Positions 28,410-38,945 of a stretch of 64,000 bases of DNA are shown here, in pieces; the first letter of the stretch is position 1; each line of letters starts with the position of its first letter. The stretch comes from Dioszegia crocea (Eukaryota > Basidiomycota > Tremellomycetes > Tremellales > Bulleribasidiaceae), in the NCBI GenBank assembly GCA_001600615.1, contig BCKK01000006.1, positions 1,505,966 to 1,569,965 of the forward strand, given 5' to 3'. The notes beneath the pieces are model-generated. The model made no database searches, was not told where the DNA came from, and saw only the letters and a list, made by a program, of their open reading frames with translations. Position numbers and translations under genes: made by a program.

Positions 28410-28677
28410 GGCTGTATAGATGATTTGAACGCAGAGGATAGATGTAAGGTTTGGGTGAAATTTGGAGTCGTGTTTCATTCCCCCTCCTTTGCCCCGAGGG
28501 ATGCCGTAAGGCTGTGCCTGTGGCGGTTAACCATTAGCCGCACCTTCGCTCCATCCCTTGTCTCGCAGCTCCACCTCGAGCGCCAGAATCTGAAGAGCAC
28601 AGACCGTCTCACTCTCTTCCTATCTCTGACAAAGCAATAAATTTCACCCCCAAAATCTGCCGAAAAAATGCCCCAGA
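28410..28677. promoter_or_regulatory. Divergent promoter region between pyridoxal kinase and an F-box gene
   Basis: 268 bp separate the two start codons, so the region must serve both directions or hold two core promoters. An ATG at 28668, in a different frame, precedes the F-box start by 10 bp. Confidence 0.5.
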
Positions 28678-29934
28678 ATGACCTCCCCCTCCAATTCCCA
28701 CGAGATCCTCCCCGTCGAAATCCTCGAACTCATCTATAGATACCTCGACAAGGTATCTCTAGGACGATGTACGACCATCTCGAGACAATCACATACTCTC
28801 GCTATTCCCCATCTATACCATACCGTCGTCATCGATTTCGAGAAAGACATCAATCCTCTCTTTCACCGGGGCGTACCCCTTTTCGCGATGCCGGGGAAGG
28901 ATGGGTCAGGTGCAGCCGAGGCGGGTACTGAGAGCGTGATGGAGCAGGTATCACAAGAGGAGATCAGCTCCATGTCTCATTCTGGGACCAGTGGTCTACG
29001 ACAGCTCTTCCGCCGCTTACTGCGGGGCGCGACCCATCGGACCCGAACACCCATCCCCCCGCCATCCCATATCCCTCCCGCTCAGCGCCCTCATACTACC
29101 CCCGCTACCGCTTCACCCAAATCTAAAGCCGCTGCTGGTATTCCATGGGTATCTGGTCTCCCGGACCGATTCTCATTCACCCGCCATCTCACGGTTAGCT
29201 CCCACAACTCGGTCCCCTACGAGCAACTCCCACATCTCCTCATGCCCCACCTCGACACCCTTCGAGTCATCCAACTCCGCAGAAATTCGAAACCTGGCAG
29301 GTATTCAAACCCTGATGGCATCGAAAACTCGCAGCACACCTCTACTCCGTGCCCCCTCTTCACTCACCTTCGTCCCCGTCGCTTGGTACTAGGCGGGACC
29401 GGTACAAGGTTAGACGAAAACGGCGAAGACATCTGGGACGGACCCGGGCCATTCCCCCCACCTTTCGTCAAGGAGCTCTTCGTCTTCCTGGGTAAAAGAT
29501 GCCTAGATGCCCCGCCCCTATACTGCACTTCGGGCCGCTTCCTAGGCCATATACCCGCTACCATCGAGCGATTGACACTCGTCGATATACTCTATCCTCC
29601 ACCCGCTACCGTAACCGGCGGCCTCCCTGGCATCCCTAGCACGGGTGTCATAGAGAGGTCACAGGTGTTGGCGTGGGGTTGCATGGGAGCGGCCCAAAGA
29701 ATCGAGGTTGTAGGCCTGCCCAGTGCGGACTTGGACATCTTCTATCATCTTTGCTCCCTTTATTCAATGCGCAGAGGCGGAAGCGAAGACAAAAGGCGTG
29801 CGCCCATCAATTTTACGTCGAAGGAGGAGTATGATCAGCGGGAGGGAGTCGAAACTCATCCGAGGGAGCCGGCGTTTATTTGGGAGAGGCCGAATCATCT
29901 CAGGCCGTTATCGGCGGATCGGGTGGCCGTGTGA
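28678..29934 (+). CDS. F-box family protein (group C, lone member)
   Basis: Intronless, 418 aa. The F-box-like domain is at about residues 9-54 (EILPVEILELIYRYL, LGRCTTISRQSHTLAIPHLYHTVVIDF). A long Ser/Pro/Arg-rich linker (about 70-155) contains RQLFRRLLRGATHRTRTP. The middle has RHLTVSSH, MPHLDTLRVIQL, TPCPLFTHLRPRRLVLGG, a poorly kept GxTGLxG motif, FPPPFVKELFVFLG and IPATIERLTLV. The C-terminal block is shortened (IEVVGLPSADLD) and ends FTSKEEYDQRE. An ATG at 28668 opens a different frame that overlaps the true start and could lower translation. No close relative in the window; it stands alone between unrelated genes and group D. Confidence 0.85.
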   Translation: MTSPSNSHEILPVEILELIYRYLDKVSLGRCTTISRQSHTLAIPHLYHTVVIDFEKDINPLFHRGVPLFAMPGKDGSGAAEAGTESVMEQVSQEEISSMSHSGTSGLRQLFRRLLRGATHRTRTPIPPPSHIPPAQRPHTTPATASPKSKAAAGIPWVSGLPDRFSFTRHLTVSSHNSVPYEQLPHLLMPHLDTLRVIQLRRNSKPGRYSNPDGIENSQHTSTPCPLFTHLRPRRLVLGGTGTRLDENGEDIWDGPGPFPPPFVKELFVFLGKRCLDAPPLYCTSGRFLGHIPATIERLTLVDILYPPPATVTGGLPGIPSTGVIERSQVLAWGCMGAAQRIEVVGLPSADLDIFYHLCSLYSMRRGGSEDKRRAPINFTSKEEYDQREGVETHPREPAFIWERPNHLRPLSADRVAV

Positions 29935-31262
29935 GGTAGTCTGACATCTTGTCGCTTGGACAGGGACAAAGTAGCCATAGTCAGTAGGTTGTTCTGATTC
30001 TACAGTATATCATCTGTTGTAAGTTGTATCATCAATGATGAATTGTTTACGGTTTCCTCCTTCAGCTGACTTTCGTTGCTTATGCCTGGAAACACCGAGA
30101 GAATTACTAACACACCTGAACACTCGTGATACTGATCAACCAGGACAATCATTCCTCCAGCACATGCACCCTGAATTCTGAACAAATCACACATTCGCCA
30201 CCCGGTGGCGACTTTCACTTTCCGCCACATTTTCTCAAATCCGAATCGCCGACAGTCGCGCTCCCGGAAGTCGTCAGTATGTGCCACCGGACTGTATACT
30301 CAGCAAGTGCAAAACGAACTCCAACGTTATTGAATGATTCTCTTGGGAGATGATGTCATATGTCAGAGCAGCGATACCCTTGTAGTCATCAGGGATCTAT
30401 GGCAACATAGGTCCTCAGCGGGGTACAGCATATGTTCGGAGGTTGGCATCCTGCCGAGGCGGGGTGTTGGTCTTTTTGCTAGTGGAGCGACGTGGGGTGA
30501 TCTGTCAGTGAAGCTCGCACAATGGTGTGGTGGGTAAAAGGTATCCAACGTGTACAGTGGAGACTCTGTACTGGGCCTATCCTCAGCCTTGTTTTCTCAA
30601 ATCCCTTTGAGACAGTGGAAATTAATCATTTCATATCAGACTTGAGTCCCATTATCAATATAGTGACACTCGGCGGGTGAAGTCCCTGTGGGTGTCTCCT
30701 CAGGATGATCAGGTCAGGCCGGTCAGGGCTGGGTCAAAGGAATGTGTTGTCGCCACTTTACGGCACCGCCAAACTCAAATCTTCCCCTGTCGACCTCCCT
30801 TTTCTCTCCCTCGCTTTCCCAACAACACATCAATTCGCATCAATGACCGCTATCCAAAACATACAGCTCTGATCTATCCCTACGCGCTGTTTAGCCACTT
30901 TTACCGGATGGAGAAAACTTCTAGATTGGACAATCCCGGCGGTGTCGCGTGGAGGCCCGGGGGCGCGGAAACCTAGTCACATGGGGTCAGACAGGTATGA
31001 CTCTCTCCATTGGTGCGCTGTGTGCGTGACCGCAGCTTATATCTACGAGATCAAAGCTGACCTCATTACAGCTAGGTGCAGATTGAAGCCGAGACCGGAT
31101 GGGGGAGGGAAGGAGAAGGGTTCAGCAATCATGAGGCGTGTGTGTGGGGACGCGCACGAAAGAGGGTTCAGGCCCTGCTTCTTATATTTGACTTCACCCG
31201 TAATCGCCCTTCATCCTCAACTCAACTCTCACTCCCTTATTCATCCGCACATCATCCTCGCC
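29935..31262. other. Long intergenic region, 1.3 kb
   Basis: No gene is supported. Near the end, 30992-31070 has a GT donor, CTGAC branch and ATTACAG acceptor and may be a 5' UTR intron of the next gene. In-frame ATGs at 30981 and 31128 precede the chosen start but add no family sequence. Confidence 0.45.
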
Positions 31263-32612
31263 ATGTCGGATCCAGCGCACAGATCCATTCATTCCGCTCG
31301 AATCAATCCCCGCGCCATCAAACTATGGCGCAAGCTCGCATCCATCATCCTTCGCTCATCCAAGCCGCATGGGCGCACCCTCGGTGGCAATGAAGTCCCT
31401 ACAGAAGTCTACCTGCAGATCTTTTCCACCCTATCCCGCCCAGATCTCCTCACCCTGCTACAGCTCTCTCGATCTACCCGTCGCATCCTCACCCCTGCCG
31501 TCAATGCCACCCTAGACCTATCTGTCGATGTCACAGCCCATGTACAGCTGGCCACCCGAGGCATACCCCTACCCATTCCAACTCCTCTCCTACAGCCAAC
31601 TGGCTCATCCCATAAAAGGCATCTCAACCGGATCGGCGGATCATTCAACCTACCCACTATCATTCTCACTACACCCACTCCCAATGTTTTCGCCTTCACC
31701 GCACACCTCATTCTATCCCAACACGATCGTGACATGTGCGATAACGTCTCTCCCCTCATCATGCCAAACCTTATATCTTTGCGCATCCGGCCTGAACCAC
31801 TCGATAACCAGCTTAAACTCTGCGCGGGCTACACCTCCTCCAACACCTGCTGTCCCCTCATCGCCCATCTCCGTCCGCGCCAACTTATCATCGGCGGCTG
31901 TGCCACTGGTCTCAGTTGTCCAGCTGATGGTCTGTGGCCTGCGGAGTCATCCCAATTCCCTCCGCCTTTCGTCCAGCACCTCGTCGTCCTCGTCGGTATG
32001 CTCAGTGCTGAGGCATCGTGGCAGAGTGACGATGTACCTGTTTTATTCAATCTGCCCAGTTCGCTCAAGAAGGTGTCATTTGTGATCTCACTTGCTGAGA
32101 GGGGATGGGAGCAGATGGCGCGGGTGGAGGAGTTCCCACTAGATGACGAATATCACTTGTGGGGGGCACGTCAAAGTCTCGCGGCTCGTGTGATTCAGGC
32201 GGCCGGCGTTGATGTGCAGCTCGTCGAGATCGTGGGGTCTGACGAGACGCAGAGGCTCATCATCGAGAGCCATTCGCCATCGATCAATCTGAAGGCTGCT
32301 ATGCGCTGCAAGATGGAGGAGCAGCTGTTGAGAAAGGGAAGGTCGATGGAGCTGGCGAAGGCAACGGCGGAGGCGATCACATTCGTCGATGAGGATAGCT
32401 TCCGGCAGAGGGAAGAGTGGTATGGCGAGGGATTAGATCCGCTGGATCCGGAGGAAGCGGGGGACCTGTCGGATCAGAGGCGAAAAGTGGTTAAAAACTA
32501 CGCGTGGAATAGGTGTGATACTCTGGAGGCCACAGATCGGTGCCTCATCTGCTGCAGGGAGAACGACCCATCGTGCTTCTTCTGCGCCTGGTTCTGCGAT
32601 GACTATGACTAA
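31263..32612 (+). CDS. F-box family protein (group D)
   Basis: 449 aa from the ATG at 31263 (GCCATGTCG), no intron within. The frame is open upstream, but only this start gives a family-like N-terminus. The F-box-like domain is at about residues 44-88 (EVPTEVYLQIFSTLSRPDLLTLLQLSRSTRRILTP). The middle has AHLILSQHDRDMC, MPNLISLRIRPEPLDNQLKLC, NTCCPLIAHLRPRQLIIGGCATGL, FPPPFVQHLVVLVG and LPSSLKKVSFVISLAERGW. The C-terminal block is VEIVGSDETQ, then ITFVDEDSFRQREEWYGEG. The tail ends in a Cys-rich acidic motif (DRCLICCREND, CFFCAWFCDDYD), eight Cys in about 30 residues. That tail may bind metal, an inference from spacing only. Confidence 0.85.
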   Translation: MSDPAHRSIHSARINPRAIKLWRKLASIILRSSKPHGRTLGGNEVPTEVYLQIFSTLSRPDLLTLLQLSRSTRRILTPAVNATLDLSVDVTAHVQLATRGIPLPIPTPLLQPTGSSHKRHLNRIGGSFNLPTIILTTPTPNVFAFTAHLILSQHDRDMCDNVSPLIMPNLISLRIRPEPLDNQLKLCAGYTSSNTCCPLIAHLRPRQLIIGGCATGLSCPADGLWPAESSQFPPPFVQHLVVLVGMLSAEASWQSDDVPVLFNLPSSLKKVSFVISLAERGWEQMARVEEFPLDDEYHLWGARQSLAARVIQAAGVDVQLVEIVGSDETQRLIIESHSPSINLKAAMRCKMEEQLLRKGRSMELAKATAEAITFVDEDSFRQREEWYGEGLDPLDPEEAGDLSDQRRKVVKNYAWNRCDTLEATDRCLICCRENDPSCFFCAWFCDDYD

Positions 32613-33522
32613 TGGGAGTCGGACTAGTCGATGGGACTTGCAGGATGGCTGGGTCAAGCAGGGCGGGGGTCCAATAACGTCCTAGGGGCGGGAGGCGGGG
32701 CAGCAGGGTCAATTAAGTGCTTGTGCGAGTTTCATTAGTACGAGTCTGTACAGTTTTATTCGTAGAAAGTAACGATGTGTATAATGGTGGTACAATCTAG
32801 GCGCGAAATGCCCTCTTCCCTAATGCGCTTAGGCCTCCACATTACTGACTGCGAGGGGCTGGTCACCCCGGGCCCCAGGTGTCCCCAAGGCAAAACTGCC
32901 ACGCTCGCTTAGCTCGCCAAATTTCTTCTACTCCTCATTCCTTGCCTGAGCCTCAGTGCTCGCACCCTCTTCCTCTCCCAATCTCGCTTGCGCCTTCAAT
33001 GACACCCCTCAGCGCAGGAACTGCATCGCGCAGGGGCAAGTCTCTTCTGACGAGAGCTCAAAGTGGAAGAACAAAATTCTGCCCCAGACCGCCTGATGCG
33101 ACACAAAGCCAGAATGGCCCGAAGCTTTGAGGCAATTTTGGCAGGTACAGGTTCGTCTTCGTCTGTCTCATCCCATCTATTCACCCCGCTACGGAACTGT
33201 TTAATACTGGCATGCCGCAGCTGATCATCTTCAGTTCGTCGACAAGTCCTAACCTCGGCAGCAAAAGCTCGAAGAAGCGAACTATAAAAGCCTAATCATG
33301 GGGTAGCATCTCTCGTGCTTCTCCAGGCTTCTTCGCCTTTCAACCATCAGTTACATACCCTCCCGCATCTCCCCTCGGCTCTCAGGTCTACATCACCTTC
33401 CCACATCATCGCAGCGACAGAATCCCATATCCTCACGACTATCCTGCCCTTGATACCTCCCATACCCGTCCCCGGCTCCCGTGGTCATACCGCACACGAT
33501 CACTATCGCTCATTCTACCGCC
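32613..33522. other. Intergenic, 910 bp, with group D upstream repeat
   Basis: It contains copy 1 of the group D upstream block at about 32897-32950 and a TATTCACCCCGCTAC match at 33178-33192 to the next intergenic region. GAAGAAGCGAACTATAAAAG near 33270 combines a group B-like box with a TATA-like stretch. No gene. Confidence 0.5.
32897..32950 (+). repeat. Group D upstream block, copy 1
   Basis: CTCGCTTAGCTCGCCAAA followed by CTCCTCATTCCTTGC; shared with the blocks near 35296, 39244 and 41446. It lies about 600 bp before the ATG of 33523. Confidence 0.75.
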
Positions 33523-35112
33523 ATGCCAATCCCTATCACCCTCACGTACCCCGCCGACCAGGTGCAGCTTAATATTCCAGCTACATCTATCACGCGTTCT
33601 GAACCCCCATCTCCAACTCCAGTCGTCATTCCCGCGACACCTACCCTTCTGCCCAAAGCTGCCCGTCAGCCAACCCTCCGAAATTCGAATGGGTATTCAA
33701 TCCCCAATGAGATCTACCTCCAGATCATCACCGCCGCCCTTCTCCCCACATCCGATCTCGTTACACTCCTCCGAGTATCCCGCTTCTTCCGCTTTATCAC
33801 CTGCCCTATCCTATACCCTCTCATCTACACCTCCGTCGAGGCATACGTGAATTGGACCTTCAACCTCCAATTCGCGCAGGGAGTTCGACTCACCCTTCGC
33901 ACACCTCCCACTCCCGTACTCTCTCGCGTGCTCCAACGCACTATCGACCGGAACGGTATCCAGAAGGAGACCCGAGAAGTCATCTTCAAAGCACCTCTCC
34001 CCAATTGCTTCGAATACACCACCCACCTCACACTCGGCGAGCATACCCACTCCGGATGCCTATCCCTTACCCCTTTTATCATGCCCAATATCCTCACACT
34101 AAACATTCGGCCTGCTACCCCTGGCAGTCAACTATCCCTCTGTCAGAGCGAATCAGGCGATAATTGCTGTCCCCTCATCGCCAACCTACGACCTCGTCAG
34201 CTCATCGTTGGCGGTGCCTCTACCGGATTCACGGGATTCACCAGCGGTCTCTGGGCGAATTCCGCATCCTGCTTTCCTCCCCCTTTTGTTAAGCATCTCG
34301 TTCTGATCCTCGGCATCTATGCCGGCGCCAACTACGAGGAAGACATTGCTATGTCTCTGCTAGAGACCCTTCCCAGCACATTGGAAAAGGTTTCCTTTGT
34401 CGTATCGCCTGCCGAGAGGGGTCGGTGGGCAATATGTTGGACAATGAGGAAGCTCGAGTCTGGATCGAATACCCTCTCGGAGTGGGAAGATCGGAAGCTG
34501 GAGGCGAGTATCATGACGGGGGCGGCGTTGAGCAAAGTGAAGGCTGTAGAGATTGTGGGGTTGGAGGCAGTGGAGAACGCAGCGATTCGGAGTGATTACA
34601 TCGACGGGGTGGACCTGAGGGGCGACATGGTCTCCGGGGTGAAGGCGGCGATGCTGGCTAGGGGCCATGATCAGTCTGAGGCAAATGCGAGAGCGCACTC
34701 TATCACCTTCACCCGTGAGGAAGATTTCCTGCCGTACAACTCGATCGATGAGAGTGGGGCGCAGTGGGAGGAGTGGAATCAGGAGCTGGATGAGTTCGTT
34801 GGGGAAATGGTGGTAGCGCTTGAGATGGCGGAGGCGGGTAAGAAAGCGGGCATAGAGGCATCAGTAGCGGAGATGAAAGCGGATATTATGAAGGAACAGG
34901 CGTTGAAGGACGAGAGGGAGAGGGAGGACACCGGCGCCGAGGACAACTGCAGCTGTTGCGGTATCGATCGCCAGGACTGTATCGACCACCATCCTACCAA
35001 CCGCGGCAACGATAGCGATGACGGTTACTACGACCAGTATGGTGAGGCGAGTCGTATGGGGAAGAAGGGAGGGGTTTGTAGTAAGGTTCGGCGGTTATTT
35101 GGGAGGCGATGA
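33523..35112 (+). CDS. F-box family protein (group D, longest member)
   Basis: Intronless, 529 aa; the upstream frame has no ATG. A Pro/Thr-rich N-terminus precedes the F-box-like domain at about residues 59-105 (SIPNEIYLQIITAALLPTSDLVTLLRVSRFFRFITCPILYPLIY). The middle has THLTLGEHTHSGC, MPNILTLNIRPATPGSQLSLC, NCCPLIANLRPRQLIVGGASTGFTG, FPPPFVKHLVLILG and LPSTLEKVSFVVSPAERG. The C-terminal block is VEIVGLEAVENAA and ITFTREEDF. After it comes an extra helical, Glu/Ala/Lys-rich segment of about 80 residues (likely coiled coil), then DNCSCCGIDRQDCIDHH, and a basic end. The Cys/His motif parallels the tails of the 31263, 37545 and 41986 genes. Confidence 0.88.
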   Translation: MPIPITLTYPADQVQLNIPATSITRSEPPSPTPVVIPATPTLLPKAARQPTLRNSNGYSIPNEIYLQIITAALLPTSDLVTLLRVSRFFRFITCPILYPLIYTSVEAYVNWTFNLQFAQGVRLTLRTPPTPVLSRVLQRTIDRNGIQKETREVIFKAPLPNCFEYTTHLTLGEHTHSGCLSLTPFIMPNILTLNIRPATPGSQLSLCQSESGDNCCPLIANLRPRQLIVGGASTGFTGFTSGLWANSASCFPPPFVKHLVLILGIYAGANYEEDIAMSLLETLPSTLEKVSFVVSPAERGRWAICWTMRKLESGSNTLSEWEDRKLEASIMTGAALSKVKAVEIVGLEAVENAAIRSDYIDGVDLRGDMVSGVKAAMLARGHDQSEANARAHSITFTREEDFLPYNSIDESGAQWEEWNQELDEFVGEMVVALEMAEAGKKAGIEASVAEMKADIMKEQALKDEREREDTGAEDNCSCCGIDRQDCIDHHPTNRGNDSDDGYYDQYGEASRMGKKGGVCSKVRRLFGRR

Positions 35113-35969
35113 GCGTGGGCCGGTGGAATGGGGGAGTGCGGATCTAGGGACTTATCTGTTTACGTTTATTACGCTTCAGCTTAGCTTTATCACGACTGCT
35201 TATAGTGCATATATGATCCAGCCATCATTGTAGGATCTCTCAGAGATCCGCAAGGCAAGGTCTGCCCGCTGGCGGCTCAAAGAATTGGTCACTTTGCCAC
35301 ACTCGCTTAACTCGCCAAAAGATCAAACTCCTCATTCCTTGCTGCCCTATAGATCTTGCTTGTCCACCTACAATACCGCCTTCACACACAGCGTAGTGCA
35401 AGATTAGCATATCCTACCGCTCAGTAACTGGAGCAGGACTCCAAAATTTATTCACCCCGCTCCCCATAGGCAAAGCGCGCGAATAGTGGGATTGGAAGGC
35501 GAGATGAAAAAGCGGGAAGGGTAACAATCTAGGGCGATTGTGCGGGCTGGGTGAGTACATTCCCCGTGCTCGCTCTTCCTTGGTATCTCTCACACCACCA
35601 TGCTGACTGGACTCAGATCATCATACTTTGAGGCCTGAAAACAGCCCGGCATAAGCGAAACCGAAAACCCTAAATATGGGCCGAATTGTTGACTGTGGTT
35701 GACAGGACGACAAACTAGTCTTGATGTCACTTCACCCCGACTTATCACTCATTCCCTCCTCAATCCATACATCATCCCTATCATATCTGGTGTAGGCTTT
35801 TAGGCCCCATATCCTTTGTCGAATAACCCCGCAATTGGCTATATCCTGGCCGTAGTCTCCTTCACCATCCACACCCTCCTTTCAACACTTGTCGAGTTAC
35901 CCCGTCAGTCTCATCACCAACACTTATCTCATTCATAAGCCAAATATATCACCACATTCACTCCTCGCG
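35113..35969. other. Intergenic, 857 bp, with group D upstream repeat
   Basis: Copy 2 of the upstream block is at about 35296-35380, with TTATTCACCCCGCTCC downstream at about 35447. No gene seen. Confidence 0.5.
35296..35380 (+). repeat. Group D upstream block, copy 2
   Basis: CCACACTCGCTTAACTCGCC, then AAACTCCTCATTCCTTGC and GATCTTGCTTGTCCACCTA. It matches copy 3 (39244-39330) over about 85 bp and lies about 590-670 bp before the ATG of 35970. Confidence 0.75.
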
Positions 35970-37172
35970 ATGCCGCCACAAACCGACGGCGAATACATCC
36001 CGCTTGAAGTATACCTCATGATCATCAATCCCACTCTCTTACCCAACTCCGACCTCATCACTTTGCTCCGAGTATCCAGATCTATCCACTTCATTACCGC
36101 CCCCATAATCTTCCCCCTCCTGTACACCAACCTCGATGTCGATCTCTCATTAGCCTTTAATCCTCTCGCCATCAACGGTATTCCCATCCCTCTCCCTCCC
36201 AAACCCTATTCGGTCACCTACGAGATTGTTTTTGGGGACACTATTGACCCGAGCGGTCTCCCACCTATCACTCACCGTACCACTTCTCTCATTCCCTTGC
36301 CAAACCGCTTTGAGCACATCATCCACCTTACCCTCACCCAACATAATTCCGCCCATTGCTCTCTCCTCCTTCCGCTCGAATTACCCAATCTCGTCTCCTT
36401 ACGTATTCGGCCGAACGGCTCAGACCATCACCTGAACCTCTGCCGGGGTCACACTTCCGAAAACACATGCTGTCCCCCCATCTCCAAACTTCGGCCCAAG
36501 ACACTCATCGTCGGTGGCTTATCCACCGGTCTTACTGGAAGGCTTGCTGGTCTTTTGCCTATGCTCGGCCTCTCATCTGGCCCTCCCTCCGTCAAACACC
36601 TCGTCGTCCTCGTTGGGATATTCGCCGGATATGAAAAGGGTCCGGAAGCATCAGCAGACCTACTGCCGGGTCTGGGTGGTTTGCTCGACAAGGTGTCCTT
36701 CGTGGTCTCATGTGGCCAGAAAGGTCGGCGGTACGCTCAGCGCAGGAAGATGATCATCAAAGATGTCTTTGAGCCTTGGGAATACCTCACCGTTGCATTG
36801 AGAAGTGTGGTCAAGGCGGGGAAGGGGGAAGCTCAGAATCTGGAGGTTGTGGGGATAGAGTCTATGGTCTCGCATTCGTACTCCATTGAAATGCTTGAGG
36901 CATTTATTGAGAGGCAACTAGAGCCAGACTATGATGAGGACAACGCGGAGATGGACGATGATGGAATGCAGACGTGGGCAGAGATGATGGCCGTCTTCAC
37001 TACCGACGAAGAGTTTGAAAAGAAGGAAGGATGGTTCAAGGCCCAACAATCGGAGATGGAATCGGAGATAGCGTTATTGAGGAAGGTTCTGGAGGTGGCG
37101 AGGGCTAGGAATAAGGGGACGCCGGTACTACCCCAACCTACTCAACGGAAGCGAAGACGACAACGAGATTGA
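35970..37172 (+). CDS. F-box family protein (group D)
   Basis: Intronless, 400 aa; 35970 is the first ATG in a frame open from 35889. It has the shortest N-terminus of its group: the F-box-like domain starts at residue 9 (YIPLEVYLMIINPTLLPNSDLITLLRVSRSIHFITAPIIFPLLYTNLDVDL). The middle has IHLTLTQHNSAHC, LPNLVSLRIRPNGSDHHLNLC, NTCCPPISKLRPKTLIVGGLSTGLTG, SVKHLVVLVGIFAG and LLDKVSFVVSCGQKG. The C-terminal block is LEVVGIESM and VFTTDEEFEKKEGWFKA, followed by a short helical segment and a basic end (RKRRRQRD), possibly a nuclear signal. The Cys/His tail of sister genes is absent. Confidence 0.88.
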   Translation: MPPQTDGEYIPLEVYLMIINPTLLPNSDLITLLRVSRSIHFITAPIIFPLLYTNLDVDLSLAFNPLAINGIPIPLPPKPYSVTYEIVFGDTIDPSGLPPITHRTTSLIPLPNRFEHIIHLTLTQHNSAHCSLLLPLELPNLVSLRIRPNGSDHHLNLCRGHTSENTCCPPISKLRPKTLIVGGLSTGLTGRLAGLLPMLGLSSGPPSVKHLVVLVGIFAGYEKGPEASADLLPGLGGLLDKVSFVVSCGQKGRRYAQRRKMIIKDVFEPWEYLTVALRSVVKAGKGEAQNLEVVGIESMVSHSYSIEMLEAFIERQLEPDYDEDNAEMDDDGMQTWAEMMAVFTTDEEFEKKEGWFKAQQSEMESEIALLRKVLEVARARNKGTPVLPQPTQRKRRRQRD

Positions 37173-37544
37173 TCATGCCAACTGGGTAGATCATACAGGC
37201 AGGAGATGGGCTTGGAGAGGGGAAGGCGTCGATGCGCTCATCGGCAGGGGCTGTATCGGGGGAAAGTGGGGAATCCGAAGGGCCGCGGGGTCTATTTTGT
37301 ATGTTTTTTGAGCTTTTCCGCCTTCCGAGCTGATTAAAAGAGTCAAAGCGTCTAACTCAATTACCTCCGTCTCGACACTTTCCTTCATTCGCACTCCACT
37401 CTTTCATATCACGGGTTCTGATACCGACACCTCTACTCGCATCCTTTTCGCCTCGGCCACCTTCAACCCCTCAGCCATACCGGACGCTGCACTCCCTACA
37501 CAGCCCACTCAACACCCATAATCACTCGCTCCGGTCCGCCCACC
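37173..37544. other. Intergenic, 372 bp
   Basis: Promoter region of the 37545 gene. The group D upstream block is not found here, unlike at the sister genes. Confidence 0.45.
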
Positions 37545-38945
37545 ATGCTCGCCCTCTCTCAGCATATGGCAGGGGTAAAGCGCTTATCCTCCCCAATCCT
37601 CAGCATTCGTTCCGATCTCCAAACTCTAACGGCCGCCGTCCCACGATCGGACACGGAGCGCCTGCCCACACCCTCCCTTCGGCCCAAACCCAAAGCCGGC
37701 CGCTCCATCCCAGTGGAAACATACCTCCTTATTCTATCCTTCCTGGAGAAGCCCGAGCTCATGCGACTGCTACGAACATCCCGCTTCTTCCACCACATCA
37801 CCGCGCCTATCGTTTACCCACTCCTATACGCTTTCACCGAATTCGGCCTCCCGGGGACCGTCAATCCCCTCTCGGTCAGAGTGATGGACATCCCACCCCA
37901 CAAACCCATCCCTCAACCGCTTACAATTATCCTCGCGGACACGATAGACCAGAGCGGTAGTCTTTCCGATATCCCGGAAGTCATCTACAAACACCCCCTC
38001 GCCACCTTCTCCGATTTCATCACCCATCTCACTCTTCCTCAGCACAATCATTCCGTCTGCGCCAACTTCCTTCCTCTCGACCTACCTGCCCTCCAAAGTC
38101 TACGAATCCGGACCAATGGTGTTGATGATGGGATCTCTTTCTGCGACGGTCCCTCGGACACCGGCTGTCCCCTCATTGTCAACCTACGTCCACGCCAGCT
38201 CATCGTGGGGGGCGGCACCACCGGCCTGACTGGGTCATACATCGGACTATGGTCCGACGCCTCGACTTCCTTTCCGCCCTCTTTCGTTAAGCACCTGGTC
38301 GTCCTCGTCGGGATGTGGACGGGCTACGAGAGCGATCGGGATGACGGCATGACCGTGCTGAAGAGGATACCTGACACCGTGGGGAGGTTGTCTTTCGTGA
38401 TGTTGACAGGAGAGAGAGCATGGTGGGATATTGAGAGTGGATTATCCGATCCAAGTGATTCGGCTCTCCTGGATGCACTTGAGTGCCTGGAGACCCACGG
38501 AATGGCCGCGGAGAGTGCGATGCGGGCGGCAGTGGGACAAGCACAGGTCATCGAGGTTGTGGGGTCGGAAGTGGTAGAAGACTTCATGGACGAAGGACCG
38601 CTCGGCCCCAGGAACCTGAAGACAATCATGAGGGCGGAGTTGAATGGGCGCCTTTACGCCAAGGGGTGCAGTACCGAGGAGGCGGCGAGACGATCAGATG
38701 CGATTCGGTTTACACATGAGGAGACATTCGGACAGCAGGAAGTATGGTATGCTGCCGAGCAGGCCGAATCAAGGGAGGCGACTGTTGAGAAGGTGCGAAT
38801 GAAGGCATGTGTCATGCTGCAAGCGGTGGAAGACGCGACAGAGCTGGCGAGACAGGTGTCAGAGGATATTTGCGAGGATCACAATCAGGGTCGTCATTGC
38901 TCGGATTTCACTCATTACCACAATTCTCACCATGGGGAGGCGTAG
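37545..38945 (+). CDS. F-box family protein (group D)
   Basis: Intronless, 466 aa, start in CACCATG. The F-box-like domain is at about residues 54-97 (SIPVETYLLILSFLEKPELMRLLRTSRFFHHITAPIVYPLLY). The middle has THLTLPQHNHSVC, LPALQSLRIRTNGVDDGISFC, GCPLIVNLRPRQLIVGGGTTGLTG, FPPSFVKHLVVLVGMWTG and IPDTVGRLSFVMLTGERAW. The C-terminal block is IEVVGSEVVEDF, then IRFTHEETFGQQEVWYAAEQAESREATVEKV. It ends with a His/Cys-rich tail (EDHNQGRHCSDFTHYHNSHH). Its WYAAEQAESRE stretch is the intact counterpart of the site where the 41986 gene has a stop codon. Confidence 0.88.
   Translation: MLALSQHMAGVKRLSSPILSIRSDLQTLTAAVPRSDTERLPTPSLRPKPKAGRSIPVETYLLILSFLEKPELMRLLRTSRFFHHITAPIVYPLLYAFTEFGLPGTVNPLSVRVMDIPPHKPIPQPLTIILADTIDQSGSLSDIPEVIYKHPLATFSDFITHLTLPQHNHSVCANFLPLDLPALQSLRIRTNGVDDGISFCDGPSDTGCPLIVNLRPRQLIVGGGTTGLTGSYIGLWSDASTSFPPSFVKHLVVLVGMWTGYESDRDDGMTVLKRIPDTVGRLSFVMLTGERAWWDIESGLSDPSDSALLDALECLETHGMAAESAMRAAVGQAQVIEVVGSEVVEDFMDEGPLGPRNLKTIMRAELNGRLYAKGCSTEEAARRSDAIRFTHEETFGQQEVWYAAEQAESREATVEKVRMKACVMLQAVEDATELARQVSEDICEDHNQGRHCSDFTHYHNSHHGEA

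Noticed and set aside
29935..31262. Search for a transposon or another family member in the 1.3-kb gap
   Set aside because: I saw no terminal repeats, transposase or reverse-transcriptase motifs, or F-box relics. Small frames there have no support.
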